NCBI RefSeq assembly: GCF_023204875.1 | Contig: NZ_CP096247.1 | Coordinates: 62,001-126,000, forward strand | Length of the DNA stretch: 64,000 bases | Source: Prevotella sp. E15-22 | GTDB lineage: Bacteria > Bacteroidota > Bacteroidia > Bacteroidales > Bacteroidaceae | Direction of reading: 5' to 3' | Shown: positions 43,840 through 51,576 of the stretch, in pieces | Layout of the letters: each line of letters starts with the position of its first letter | How positions within the stretch are numbered: the stretch's first letter is position 1 | Made by a program: the position numbers and the translations under genes | Notes under the pieces: generated by a model | Database searches by the model: none | What the model was told of the DNA's origin: nothing | What the model saw: the letters and a program-made list of their open reading frames with translations, nothing else

Positions 43840-44928
43840 ATGAAAAAACAAACATGGATGACGGCAACGCTGGCCGTGGCGATGGCAGTATTTAGTAGTA
43901 CTGCCGCAATGGGACAACAAAGGTCGGATGCAGACATCGACTGGATGAAGGACTTTACCAGTCGCATCACACTGAATGGCTATGCGCAAGCAGGCTGGTC
44001 GTACCAAGACCCCAGTGGACAGAAGACCAACTCCTACAACCTGAAACGAACACTACTCTGGGCCAAGGCCCGCATCACAGACCGATGGTCGTTCCTCTTT
44101 ATGCACGACTTCTCGAGCGTTCCGCAGGAATTCTATACTGACTACCGCGTGACCAAGAACAACGCGCTGACCGTCCGCTTCGGACAGTTTAAGCACTCCT
44201 ACACCATGGAAAACCCAATGTCACCCACTCAACTCGAACTGATTGATGTCTATTCGCAGGCCGTGCTCTATCTGGCTGGCGAGGGTCCTGACCCGTTGAA
44301 TGGTGTGAACTATGGTCGCGACCAGGGCCTGATGGTCTTTGGCGACCTCTTTAAAAACACCTTGCACTATGAGCTGGCGCTGATGAGTGGCCAGGGCATC
44401 AATCGCAAGGACCAGAACAATCAGAAAGATCTTATTGCGAAACTGGAGCTCCGTCCCATCGACGGCCTGCGCGTTGTGGGCTCAGGCTATCTGGGCACAG
44501 GCAATGCTGTCGACTCGGCCGCCTGGAACACCATCAGAAAGGGACAGAACTACAAGCGCAATCGCTATAGCGTGGGTGCTGAGTATAAGACCAGCGCCTA
44601 CTGCCCAGGACAATACAAGGAGGCCCGTCCTGCCAGCATCCGTGCTGAGTGGCTGGGTGGTAAGGATGGCGATGTGAACAGTCGTGGCGGCTATGTCACC
44701 ACGTGCATCCCTGTCTATGATGCCCTCGATGTGGTGGCCTCTGGCGAGACCTTCGATCGCAACACCAAGGTGGCAGGCTGGGACCAGACCAACCTCACCT
44801 TAGGACTGCAGTATTGGTTCTATAAGAAATGCCGTGTGCAGCTGCAGTATACGCGCTGCCTCTGTGGCGAACAGATATCATCAAAGGATTACAACTGGCT
44901 GCAGGCGCAGGTGCAGGTGGCCTTTTAA
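43840..44928 (+). CDS. OprO/OprP-type porin
   Basis: A 362-residue outer-membrane beta-barrel protein with signal peptide ending TAAMGQ. ITLNGYAQAGWSYQD opens the barrel; LTVRFGQFKHSYTMENPMS and LGLQYWFYKKCRVQLQYTR are typical phosphate-selective porin strands. The final residues VQVAF end in the aromatic residue recognised by the BAM complex. It is followed by a sodium:solute symporter gene 32 bp later, suggesting that the porin and inner-membrane transporter serve one substrate. That substrate is not readable from sequence. Confidence 0.85.
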   Translation: MKKQTWMTATLAVAMAVFSSTAAMGQQRSDADIDWMKDFTSRITLNGYAQAGWSYQDPSGQKTNSYNLKRTLLWAKARITDRWSFLFMHDFSSVPQEFYTDYRVTKNNALTVRFGQFKHSYTMENPMSPTQLELIDVYSQAVLYLAGEGPDPLNGVNYGRDQGLMVFGDLFKNTLHYELALMSGQGINRKDQNNQKDLIAKLELRPIDGLRVVGSGYLGTGNAVDSAAWNTIRKGQNYKRNRYSVGAEYKTSAYCPGQYKEARPASIRAEWLGGKDGDVNSRGGYVTTCIPVYDALDVVASGETFDRNTKVAGWDQTNLTLGLQYWFYKKCRVQLQYTRCLCGEQISSKDYNWLQAQVQVAF

Positions 44929-44960
44929 TTGAAAGTTGAAAAAGTGAAAGTTGAAGCGTT

Positions 44961-46505
44961 ATGATCATAAAAGTTCTTTTAACGATAATATTCCTGGTTG
45001 TGATGGTGGGTGTGGGACTCTACTCGCGCAAGCAGGCCAGCAGTGTGGATGGTTTTGTGCTGGGCGGCCGTTCAGTGGGCCCATGGCTCACGGCCTTCGC
45101 CTTTGGCACCAGTTATTTCTCGGCCGTGGTCTTTGTGGGCTATGCTGGTCAGTTTGGCTGGAAGTACGGCCTGTCGAGCACCTGGATAGGTGTGGGTAAT
45201 GCCGTCATTGGCTCGCTCCTGGCATGGATACTACTGGGACGGCGTACCAAGCTGATGACCCAGCATATCGAGAGTCGCACCATGCCCGACTTCTTCGGCA
45301 CGCGTTTTCAGAGTCAGGGACTGCGTGTGGTGGCTTCCGTCATCGCCTTCGTCTTTCTGATTCCCTATACGGCAGGTGTCTATAAAGGCATCTCCACACT
45401 GTTCGAGATGGGCTTTGGCATTCCTTACGAGTATTGTGTGGTCATCATGGCCATCCTCACTGCTGTCTACGTTATCCTGGGTGGCTATAAGGCCACAGCC
45501 ATGAACGACTTTATTCAGGGCATCATCATGCTCTTTGGCATCGTGGCTGTCATCGTGGCTGTGTTGGTGAACAATGGTGGCTTTGTTGAGGCCGTGTCAA
45601 AGTTGGCCGCCGTGCCTGCCGATGCCCCTGTAGGCGGCGACAGTGTCGCCGCAAACATGGAAGGTGTCTTTGCCTCGTGGTTTGGTCCTGACCCTTGGGG
45701 CTTATTGGGCGTGGTGGTCCTGACATCGCTGGGCACCATGGGCTTGCCCCAGATGGTGGGTAAGTTCTATTCCATCACAGACGAGAGCGCCATCAAGCGT
45801 GGCACTATCATCTCCACCGTCTTTGCCTTCATCGTGGCTGGCGGCTGTTATTTCCTGGGTGGCTTCGGCCGACTCTACGACCCTGTGATTGGGGCCAATG
45901 GCAAGATTGCTTTCGACTCTATCGTGCCTGCCATGCTGGTCACCCTGCCCGATGTGCTCATCGCCCTGGTGGTACTGCTGGTGCTGAGTGCCTCTATGTC
46001 GACGCTGGCCTCGCTGGTGCTCACCTCTTCGTCAACGATGACTCTCGACCTTATCTATCGCGATAAGAAGTCGCTCGACGGCGAGGTGGAGGAGGGTGCC
46101 ATTGACGATGTGGTGGCCGAAAAGATCGAGCGTCGCAAGGTGGTCATCATGCGTGTGCTCATCGTTTTCTTCATCGCCATCTCACTGCTCATCGCCCTCA
46201 ATCCGCCCACGTTCATTGCCCAACTCATGGGCATCTCATGGGGTGCGCTGGCTGGTGCCTTCCTGGCTCCGTTCATGTTGGGACTCTATTGGCGTGGTGT
46301 CACCACGGCCTCTGTCTGGGCTTGCTTTGCCTGGGGTGTGGGCCTCACAGTGGTCAACATGCTCATTGGCAATCCCATCAACCCCATCAACTGTGGTGCC
46401 ATTGCTATGCTTGGGGGCTTCCCTGTGGTGTTCCTTGTGAGCTTGCTCACTCCAAAGTTGCCACAGAAGGATGTGAATCAGATTTTCTTGTGCTATAAGA
46501 AGTAA
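44961..46505 (+). CDS. sodium:solute symporter (SSS family)
   Basis: A 514-residue membrane protein with about 13 hydrophobic segments. The N-terminus has FVLGGRSVGPWLTAFAFGTSYFSA, the unwound first-helix region of SSS transporters (in outline). The signature YVILGGYKATAMNDFIQG follows near residues 172-189. LVVLLVLSASMSTLASLVLTSSS contains the conserved Ser/Thr sodium-site helix. It couples sodium entry to uptake of a sugar, amino acid or carboxylate; closest resemblance is to the general SSS/PanF-PutP group. It is probably co-transcribed with the porin gene. The downstream intergenic region is long (870 bp) and repeat-rich. Confidence 0.9.
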   Translation: MIIKVLLTIIFLVVMVGVGLYSRKQASSVDGFVLGGRSVGPWLTAFAFGTSYFSAVVFVGYAGQFGWKYGLSSTWIGVGNAVIGSLLAWILLGRRTKLMTQHIESRTMPDFFGTRFQSQGLRVVASVIAFVFLIPYTAGVYKGISTLFEMGFGIPYEYCVVIMAILTAVYVILGGYKATAMNDFIQGIIMLFGIVAVIVAVLVNNGGFVEAVSKLAAVPADAPVGGDSVAANMEGVFASWFGPDPWGLLGVVVLTSLGTMGLPQMVGKFYSITDESAIKRGTIISTVFAFIVAGGCYFLGGFGRLYDPVIGANGKIAFDSIVPAMLVTLPDVLIALVVLLVLSASMSTLASLVLTSSSTMTLDLIYRDKKSLDGEVEEGAIDDVVAEKIERRKVVIMRVLIVFFIAISLLIALNPPTFIAQLMGISWGALAGAFLAPFMLGLYWRGVTTASVWACFAWGVGLTVVNMLIGNPINPINCGAIAMLGGFPVVFLVSLLTPKLPQKDVNQIFLCYKK

Positions 46506-46582
46506 CTCTATTCTTTCAAACATAATTTTCTTTTTCACAACCACCCAACCCTCCTTATCCTCTTTTCAAAAACAACCCCAAC

Positions 46583-46610
46583 CCCTTCTTACCTTTAAGA
46601 AGGGTTTCTT
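46583..46610 (+). terminator. stem-loop terminator candidate after the symporter gene
   Basis: CCCTTCTTA (46583-46591) pairs with TAAGAAGGG (46596-46604) around a 4-nt loop, followed by TTTCTT. It lies 78 bp after the stop codon. Confidence 0.6.
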
Positions 46611-46728
46611 GCGTCCCTTCGGTGGCAAGCGTCGCAAGCGCCGAGGCAACCCACCCCCGGCCCCCTCCCTCTCCAGGGAGGGCTCCAACCGACTACGGGC
46701 AGCGGCCGCCCTTCGTCAGGGTTTTGGT
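46605..46728. other. GC-rich intergenic segment with palindromes, no gene
   Basis: This C-rich stretch contains a CCCTCCCT/AGGGAGGG inverted repeat near 46665-46682 and other short palindromes. Its composition differs sharply from the AT-rich sequence on the right. The small open frames across it have no start context or recognisable domain. Confidence 0.5.
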
Positions 46729-46766
46729 ATCCTTGACCCATCAAAGGGTCAAGGATGCGTTTTTTT
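46729..46766 (+). terminator. strong hairpin with T-tract
   Basis: A perfect 11-bp stem ATCCTTGACCC (46729-46739) with GGGTCAAGGAT (46746-46756), a 6-nt loop, then GCG and seven T residues. It has a terminator shape, but about 220 bp from the nearest upstream gene. Confidence 0.7.
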
Positions 46767-46792
46767 CGGCTAGCGCGACGTCCGCCTCGCGT

Positions 46793-46862
46793 TTGTTCAT
46801 TGTACATTGTTCATTGTACATTGTTCATTGTACATTGTTCATTGTACATTGTTCATTGTACA
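46793..46862. repeat. 14-bp tandem repeat, five copies
   Basis: Five perfect head-to-tail copies of TTGTTCATTGTACA, followed by a partial sixth (TTGTAAAG). Each unit contains the palindrome TGTACA. It lies directly before repeat copy B. Confidence 0.9.
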
Positions 46863-46876
46863 TTGTAAAGAAATAC

Positions 46877-47211
46877 TGCCGAAAAACAGGGTTCTGAAAA
46901 AATGCAAACTAGAACGGAAAAATGGGGCAAAAACGACCTTTCGGAGGACCCCTATCGATTTTAGGATGCAACGGAGGCTGTTTTACGATGCAACTCATGC
47001 TGTTTTACCATGCAAAACAGGCTCCGTTGCAGTGTAACTCAGGCTCCGTTACAACCTAAACGAATATTCGATTGCGTTCTAAATCTTTACACTTTTCGAG
47101 CTAATTTCGCAACTCTCTCATTTTCAGTCGTTTACGAACTCTCTCATATTTCGCCTGTACGCACAGAAAAAATTTTTGGCTCAGAATTTTTAAATCTCAG
47201 AGGCGCTATTG
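46877..47211 (+). repeat. 335-bp intergenic repeat, copy B
   Basis: Same length and ends as copies A and C (TGCC to CGCTATTG). The central palindrome and the AT-rich half are conserved. The A-tract/GC stem/T-tract hairpin of the other copies is replaced by unrelated sequence (about 46922-46955), so this copy has probably lost terminator function. It is co-oriented with the upstream symporter gene. Confidence 0.88.
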
Positions 47212-47277
47212 TTAAGATTATTCGTTAATTAAGTATAAAAGACTTGTCATGGATGACTAACGAACAAAAATTAGTTG

Positions 47278-47285
47278 TATATTTG
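47278..47285 (+). promoter_or_regulatory. -7 element for the small lipoprotein pair
   Basis: TATATTTG (47278-47285) matches TAnnTTTG in AT-rich sequence; no -33 TTTG. The leader would be about 80 nt. Confidence 0.45.
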
Positions 47286-47374
47286 CAACGATATTAAACT
47301 TCAACCATTTATGAGAAAATATCTGCATGCACATATATTTGATTCAAACATATGAAAAGGTAAAAATGTTGGCG

Positions 47375-47836
47375 ATGAAAAAAAAACTTATAGTATATTT
47401 AATAATACTGCTAAACCTCTTATCTTGTGATGCTTCATACCCTCTTCTTGTTGAAGGCAGGTCAAAGTATAATTTATCAGAAGATTGTGGTGTTGTTGAT
47501 ATATATGGTACTTCAGCTTTAAGCGATTGGGTTGAAATGGATATAGACGGGAACTTCGTAGTTTTTCCAGATTCTTTAAGGTTGTCACATTCTTATAGTT
47601 CTGATTCGGACTTAAAAATGTATTTTTATCTTAATGACAATCTGATAGACAAGAATCATTCCTTTTCTGTTTGCGGTAGGGAACAGTTGAAAATTAGAAT
47701 CTCTGCCAAGATGCCTTTGCATTGGGGTAATGTGGGAGTAATAAAACTTTTCCCGTCCAATTTTATCCTGTGTGGTGATAAGCCTGTCATTTCAGATACG
47801 ATAAGTATTGTTCGCAAGTCAAGAAGATCATTATGA
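47375..47836 (+). CDS. small hypothetical lipoprotein
   Basis: A 153-residue protein started at MKKKLIVYLIILLNLLSC, a clean lipoprotein signal with Cys18; the 16 extra codons upstream look non-coding. The mature part is predicted beta-rich (VEMDIDGNFVVFPDSL; MYFYLNDNLIDKNHSF; LKIRISAKMP) and has two further Cys. No family is recognised. Its base composition is markedly more AT-rich than the genes on either side, suggesting recent acquisition. The stop overlaps the next gene by 4 bp, so the two are coupled. Confidence 0.65.
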   Translation: MKKKLIVYLIILLNLLSCDASYPLLVEGRSKYNLSEDCGVVDIYGTSALSDWVEMDIDGNFVVFPDSLRLSHSYSSDSDLKMYFYLNDNLIDKNHSFSVCGREQLKIRISAKMPLHWGNVGVIKLFPSNFILCGDKPVISDTISIVRKSRRSL

Positions 47837-48303
47837 AAAGAACAAAGAAAATAGTAGGACTATCGTTATTTGTATTAATGGTTTTAAGTACATCAGTCTC
47901 TTGTATTATGGATAAGCAGATAAATATTTATGTGAAGAACTGTACAAAAGACTCCTTACTAATAAAAGTAACTAGGACAGATACTCTTGTTGATTGGCAA
48001 TTTTGGCCCATTGAAGATGCACACCCTATGTCACAATATGATACAAGAGTATTCGATGATGCATTTCATTTAGCCGTTGCCGGTAGCCTGGTTTTACCTG
48101 ACTCTATGATAACCATGGATCCATGTATATTGCAGCTGTTTGATTCTTGCTACATTTATGCTGTTAAGTATAGTGTAGCCAGAAAATATTCTATAGATGA
48201 TATTCGTGCGAAGAAACTCTATGATAGGCAGGTAGTGACAAAGAGAGACTTCCATGACTGGCTGTTTGAATATAAATATGTACGTCCCTCAGGAAACTAT
48301 TAG
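47833..48303 (+). CDS. small hypothetical lipoprotein
   Basis: A 156-residue protein with signal MKRTKKIVGLSLFVLMVL and lipobox SVSC. The mature part begins IMDKQINIYVKNCTKDSLLIKV, a short beta-sandwich-like start, and contains VARKYSIDDIRAKKLYDRQ, a helical segment. No family is recognised. AT-rich like its partner, to which it is coupled by an ATGA overlap. The pair may be a small exported module, but nothing in the sequence identifies its function. Confidence 0.65.
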   Translation: MKRTKKIVGLSLFVLMVLSTSVSCIMDKQINIYVKNCTKDSLLIKVTRTDTLVDWQFWPIEDAHPMSQYDTRVFDDAFHLAVAGSLVLPDSMITMDPCILQLFDSCYIYAVKYSVARKYSIDDIRAKKLYDRQVVTKRDFHDWLFEYKYVRPSGNY

Positions 48304-48493
48304 TCCTTCTAATTAGGAACAAGTCAGCGGGACAATCTAACAAATACTCTTTTCTTAAAGGTGTATAAATCTCCATGTCTATGAACGAGCGAAGTCAAGG
48401 TCAAAAGGGAATCCGTCATGCGATGTCGCATGGTGGTGGTGCGATAAGCATATGAAGCAGGCTCTTGGCTAGTCCAAGAGAATCTTTTAATAA
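48304..48493. other. intergenic region without a recognised gene
   Basis: Holds a small inverted repeat CTCTTGG/CCAAGAG near 48462-48482 and a GCGATGTCGCAT palindrome near 48420-48432. No open frame with a plausible start was found. Confidence 0.4.
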
Positions 48494-48530
48494 AAAGAAT
48501 GGCAAACGTATCTGTTTGCCATTCTTTTGT
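48494..48530 (+). terminator. terminator upstream of the epimerase gene
   Basis: A perfect 14-bp stem AAAGAATGGCAAAC (48494-48507) with GTTTGCCATTCTTT (48514-48527), a 6-nt loop, and a T-rich tail. Its end merges with the -33 box of the next promoter. Confidence 0.82.
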
Positions 48531-48557
48531 TTATTTAAAATAAATATCGTACCTTTG
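48526..48557 (+). promoter_or_regulatory. promoter of the epimerase gene
   Basis: TTTG (48526-48529), 20-bp spacer, TACCTTTG (48550-48557). The ATG is at 48563, about where transcription should start, so the mRNA is probably leaderless. Confidence 0.78.
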
Positions 48558-48562
48558 CACCC

Positions 48563-49564
48563 ATGAAAATACTCATTACGGGAGCCAGTGGATTCATTGG
48601 CTCGTTTATTGTGGAGGAGGCTCTTCGTCAGGGAATGGAGACGTGGGCGGCCGTCAGAGGGAGTAGCAAGAAGGACTTCCTGCAGGACGAGCGCATCCAT
48701 TTCATTGAATTAAACCTGAGTAACCAGGTACAGTTGGAAGAGCAGTTGAAGGACCATCAGTTTGACTATGTGGTGCATGCCGCTGGCGTGACGAAATGTC
48801 TGAATACGGCCGACTTCTATCGCATCAATACGGAGGGAACGAAGAACCTGGTGCGTGCGCTGATTAGTCTGAAGATGCCCTTGAAGCGCTTTGTCTATTT
48901 GAGCTCGCTCAGCATCTTTGGCGCTATCCACGAAAAGCAACCCTATAAGGAGATTCGAGAGAACGATACCCCACGCCCCAACACGGAGTATGGCAAGAGT
49001 AAGCTGGAGGCCGAGCAGTGGCTTGACTCGCTCGAAGAGGAGTCGGAATTCCCTTATGTCATCCTGCGCCCCACAGGTGTCTATGGTCCACGTGAGCGCG
49101 ACTATTTCCTGATGGCGAAGAGTATTAAGCAGCACTCTGACTTTGCTGTGGGCTTTAAACAGCAGGACATCACCTTTGTCTATGTGCTCGACGTGGTGCA
49201 GGCTGTCTTTCTGGCTTGCGAGAAGGGTCAGACAGGACGAAAGTACTTCCTCAGCGATGGCGAGGTGTATCAGTCGGCCACCTTCTCAAACCTCATCCGT
49301 AAGGAGTTGGGCAACCCTTGGTGGATTCGCATTACGGCGCCTATATGGCTGTTGCGCATCATCACCTTCCTGGGCGATAAGTGGGGACACCTCACAGGCA
49401 AGATATCGGCATTGAACAACGATAAGTATCATATCCTGAAGCAGCGCAACTGGCGTTGCGACATAGAACCTGCCCGACGTGAGTTGGGCTATGAACCTAA
49501 GTACACACTGGAGCAGGGCGTGCCCCTGACCATTAAATGGTATCAAGAGAACGGATGGCTGTAA
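48563..49564 (+). CDS. NAD(P)-dependent epimerase/dehydratase (extended SDR)
   Basis: A 333-residue enzyme. The Rossmann nucleotide motif MKILITGASGFIGSFI is at the N-terminus, HAAGVTK near residue 74 is the conserved loop, and the catalytic pair is YGKSK with Tyr near residue 141. VILRPTGVYGPRERD is the substrate-side motif of extended short-chain dehydrogenases. Such enzymes epimerise or dehydrate nucleotide sugars, or act on hydroxysteroid-like substrates; the exact reaction is not readable. The start is fixed by the Rossmann motif. Its end overlaps the PAP2 gene by 10 bp, implying co-translation. Confidence 0.88.
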   Translation: MKILITGASGFIGSFIVEEALRQGMETWAAVRGSSKKDFLQDERIHFIELNLSNQVQLEEQLKDHQFDYVVHAAGVTKCLNTADFYRINTEGTKNLVRALISLKMPLKRFVYLSSLSIFGAIHEKQPYKEIRENDTPRPNTEYGKSKLEAEQWLDSLEEESEFPYVILRPTGVYGPRERDYFLMAKSIKQHSDFAVGFKQQDITFVYVLDVVQAVFLACEKGQTGRKYFLSDGEVYQSATFSNLIRKELGNPWWIRITAPIWLLRIITFLGDKWGHLTGKISALNNDKYHILKQRNWRCDIEPARRELGYEPKYTLEQGVPLTIKWYQENGWL

Positions 49565-50511
49565 AGACTAAACGCGGACTGATGGCGGCGGAATGGGCAA
49601 CGATGGCCTATACGCTGTTTACAACGATTTTTATTTTAGTAACTTATGTCAGACTGACCAACCCTGGCGACATGCTGATGCTCAGGGCACAGGCGGTGGT
49701 ATTGACACTGGCGTTGTGGGGCGTCTATCGTCTCTGTCCCAGTAAGCTCACCATGCTCTTCCGTGTCACGGGTCAGTTGCTGTTGCTGTCGTGGTGGTAT
49801 TCCGATACCTACGAGATGAACCGCATCTTCATGAACCTCGACCATGTGTTCGCGGGTTATGAGCAATCGCTCTTCGGCTTTCAGCCGTCGCTGTCGTTCA
49901 GTCAGGTGTTTTCGCACCCCATCTTCAGTGAACTCCTGTCCATGGGCTATGTCTGCTACTTCCCATTGTTCGTGGGCATCACCATCTATTATTTCTTCTG
50001 TCGTTACGAGTATTTTGAACGTACGGTCTTCATCATTATGACCTCGTTCTTCCTCTTTTATCTCATTTTTATCTTTGTGCCTGTGGCTGGTCCGCAGTTC
50101 TATTTCAAGGCAGTGGGTGTCGACCAGATTGCGCAGGGTATCTTTCCGAATATCGGTGACTATTTCAACAAGATACAGTTTGACGTGCACAACCGTGACT
50201 TTATCACGCCTATCCCTGGTTGGGAGGATGGCTTGATGTACAAGGCTCTGATTATGACTCACGATGCAGGTGAGCGCCCCACGGCGGCCTTCCCCAGCAG
50301 TCATGTGGGCATCGCTACGGTGGTGATGTGGCTGGCGTGGGAGTGTAAGAACCGCAAGGTCTTTTATATTTGCCTGCCCTTTGCTGTCCTGTTGTTCTTC
50401 GGCACGTTCTATATCATGGCCCATTATGCTATTGATGCCATTGCAGGTATCTTCTTCGGCACCTTCTTCTACTTTAGTCTGAAGTGGGCATACAACGCCT
50501 GCCGTCTTTAG
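49555..50511 (+). CDS. PAP2-superfamily membrane phosphatase
   Basis: A 318-residue protein from MAVKTKRGLMAAEW; ATG at 49537 is an alternative. It has about six transmembrane segments. The PAP2 phosphatase motifs are GERPTAAFPSSHVG (with the Ser-His pair) and MAHYAIDAIAG (His and Asp of motif 3), separated by two membrane helices. The family dephosphorylates lipid phosphates or transfers lipid-linked head groups; the long N-terminal half recalls the Aur1/Ipt1-like subgroup. Linkage to the epimerase gene suggests envelope lipid or glycan metabolism. This is inference. Confidence 0.85.
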   Translation: MAVKTKRGLMAAEWATMAYTLFTTIFILVTYVRLTNPGDMLMLRAQAVVLTLALWGVYRLCPSKLTMLFRVTGQLLLLSWWYSDTYEMNRIFMNLDHVFAGYEQSLFGFQPSLSFSQVFSHPIFSELLSMGYVCYFPLFVGITIYYFFCRYEYFERTVFIIMTSFFLFYLIFIFVPVAGPQFYFKAVGVDQIAQGIFPNIGDYFNKIQFDVHNRDFITPIPGWEDGLMYKALIMTHDAGERPTAAFPSSHVGIATVVMWLAWECKNRKVFYICLPFAVLLFFGTFYIMAHYAIDAIAGIFFGTFFYFSLKWAYNACRL

Positions 50512-50632
50512 TTGTTAATACCTTGTGACAAAAAATAGCGATATGGATGTCACCTTTTGTCTTTCTGACTTGTTATATCAATGACCGTGGTCGAAAGAAC
50601 AGAAGTATAACAATTAAAAACAGAAAAAAGAT

Positions 50633-51079
50633 ATGGATCATTTAGCAGGTATTTTAGTACCCATCGCATGTGGATGCGTACTCCCCATCTTTGCCATATG
50701 GATGGGCGTTCGTCAGAGTATGCAGGCATCGAAGAATCGCACACAGATTGTGTTGGCAGCCATCGAGAAGAACCCCGATATGGACATTGAGGAGTTGATG
50801 AGCAAGATATCGCCTAAGAAGAAACTGCTGAAAGAGAAACTGCTATCGAAGTTGCTCTCAGGAAGTATCTGCGCATTCCTTGGCATTGGTTTCCTTGGTT
50901 CGGCCATCTTCCAGGATTATAAAGGTGGCATGTGTACTGACGACCTCGTCATGCTTTATATTTCAGGAGCTGTTCTCCTGGGCATCGGTGCTGCTTTCCT
51001 TCTTAATTATATCGTAGGAAAGAAGATGCTGGTCAAAGAGATGGAAGCAGAGCAAAGGAAGTTGTTGGAAGAGGCTTGA
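50633..51079 (+). CDS. DUF6249-type small membrane protein
   Basis: A 148-residue protein with a first transmembrane segment (GILVPIACGCVLPIFAIWMGV, residues about 5-25), a charged cytosolic loop (IEELMSKISPKKKLLKEKLL) and two more membrane segments (about 78-130). The pattern matches DUF6249 proteins found beside ECF sigma factors in Bacteroidota. It ends 3 bp before the sigma factor start and so forms one unit with it. It may take part in sensing or sigma control; direct evidence is absent. Confidence 0.72.
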   Translation: MDHLAGILVPIACGCVLPIFAIWMGVRQSMQASKNRTQIVLAAIEKNPDMDIEELMSKISPKKKLLKEKLLSKLLSGSICAFLGIGFLGSAIFQDYKGGMCTDDLVMLYISGAVLLGIGAAFLLNYIVGKKMLVKEMEAEQRKLLEEA

Positions 51080-51082
51080 TTC

Positions 51083-51571
51083 GTGACTCGCGAAGTTTTT
51101 ATAGCACATGTGGAGCGTGAGCAAGAGGCCCTTCGAAGTTTCTTGCTCGCCCTCTGTTGTGGCAATAAAGGCGAGGCTGACGACCTGGCGCAGGACACGC
51201 TGGTGAAGGCCTACCTCTCGTCGGCAGGCTATCAGGACAAAGGGCGCTTTCGCTCTTGGCTCTTCAAGATTGCCCACAACACCTTCCTTAATCATAAGGC
51301 CAGCCTGCGCTCCACGGAGAGTATTGACGAGGCACGCCTGCTTGTCAGTAATGCCACATCCGACTCAGGTTTTGCCTACCAATCCCTCTATCTGGCTTTG
51401 CGCACCCTGCCACCCAAGGAACGCTCGGCCATCACCTTGTTCTATCTCACTGGCTATAACATCAAGGAGATAGCCGCCATCACAGAAGCCTCGGAGGATG
51501 CCGTCAAGAAGCAACTCTCGCGAGGACGCGACAAGTTGCAGGCGCAGTTGAAAATGAATCATGGAAAATAA
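51083..51571 (+). CDS. ECF-type RNA polymerase sigma factor
   Basis: A 162-residue sigma-70 family factor with only regions 2 and 4. Region 2 has AEDLAQDTL-type ADDLAQDTLVKAY and FRSWLFKIAHNTFLNH; region 4 has LALRTLPPKERSAITLFYLTGYNIKEIAAI (in outline) and DAVKKQLSRGRDKL. The start codon is GTG, 3 bp after the DUF6249 stop. It directs transcription of an unknown envelope or stress regulon. The following two-helix membrane protein is the likely anti-sigma partner by position. Confidence 0.92.
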   Translation: MTREVFIAHVEREQEALRSFLLALCCGNKGEADDLAQDTLVKAYLSSAGYQDKGRFRSWLFKIAHNTFLNHKASLRSTESIDEARLLVSNATSDSGFAYQSLYLALRTLPPKERSAITLFYLTGYNIKEIAAITEASEDAVKKQLSRGRDKLQAQLKMNHGK

Positions 51572-51576
51572 AGACA

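Noticed and set aside
46595-46807. A 70-codon minus-strand open frame in the GC-rich intergenic segment
   Set aside because: Low-complexity Arg/Gly/Pro composition over palindromic DNA, with no start signal.
46793-46862. A CRISPR-like array
   Set aside because: The 14-bp units are directly adjacent with no spacers and no cas genes.
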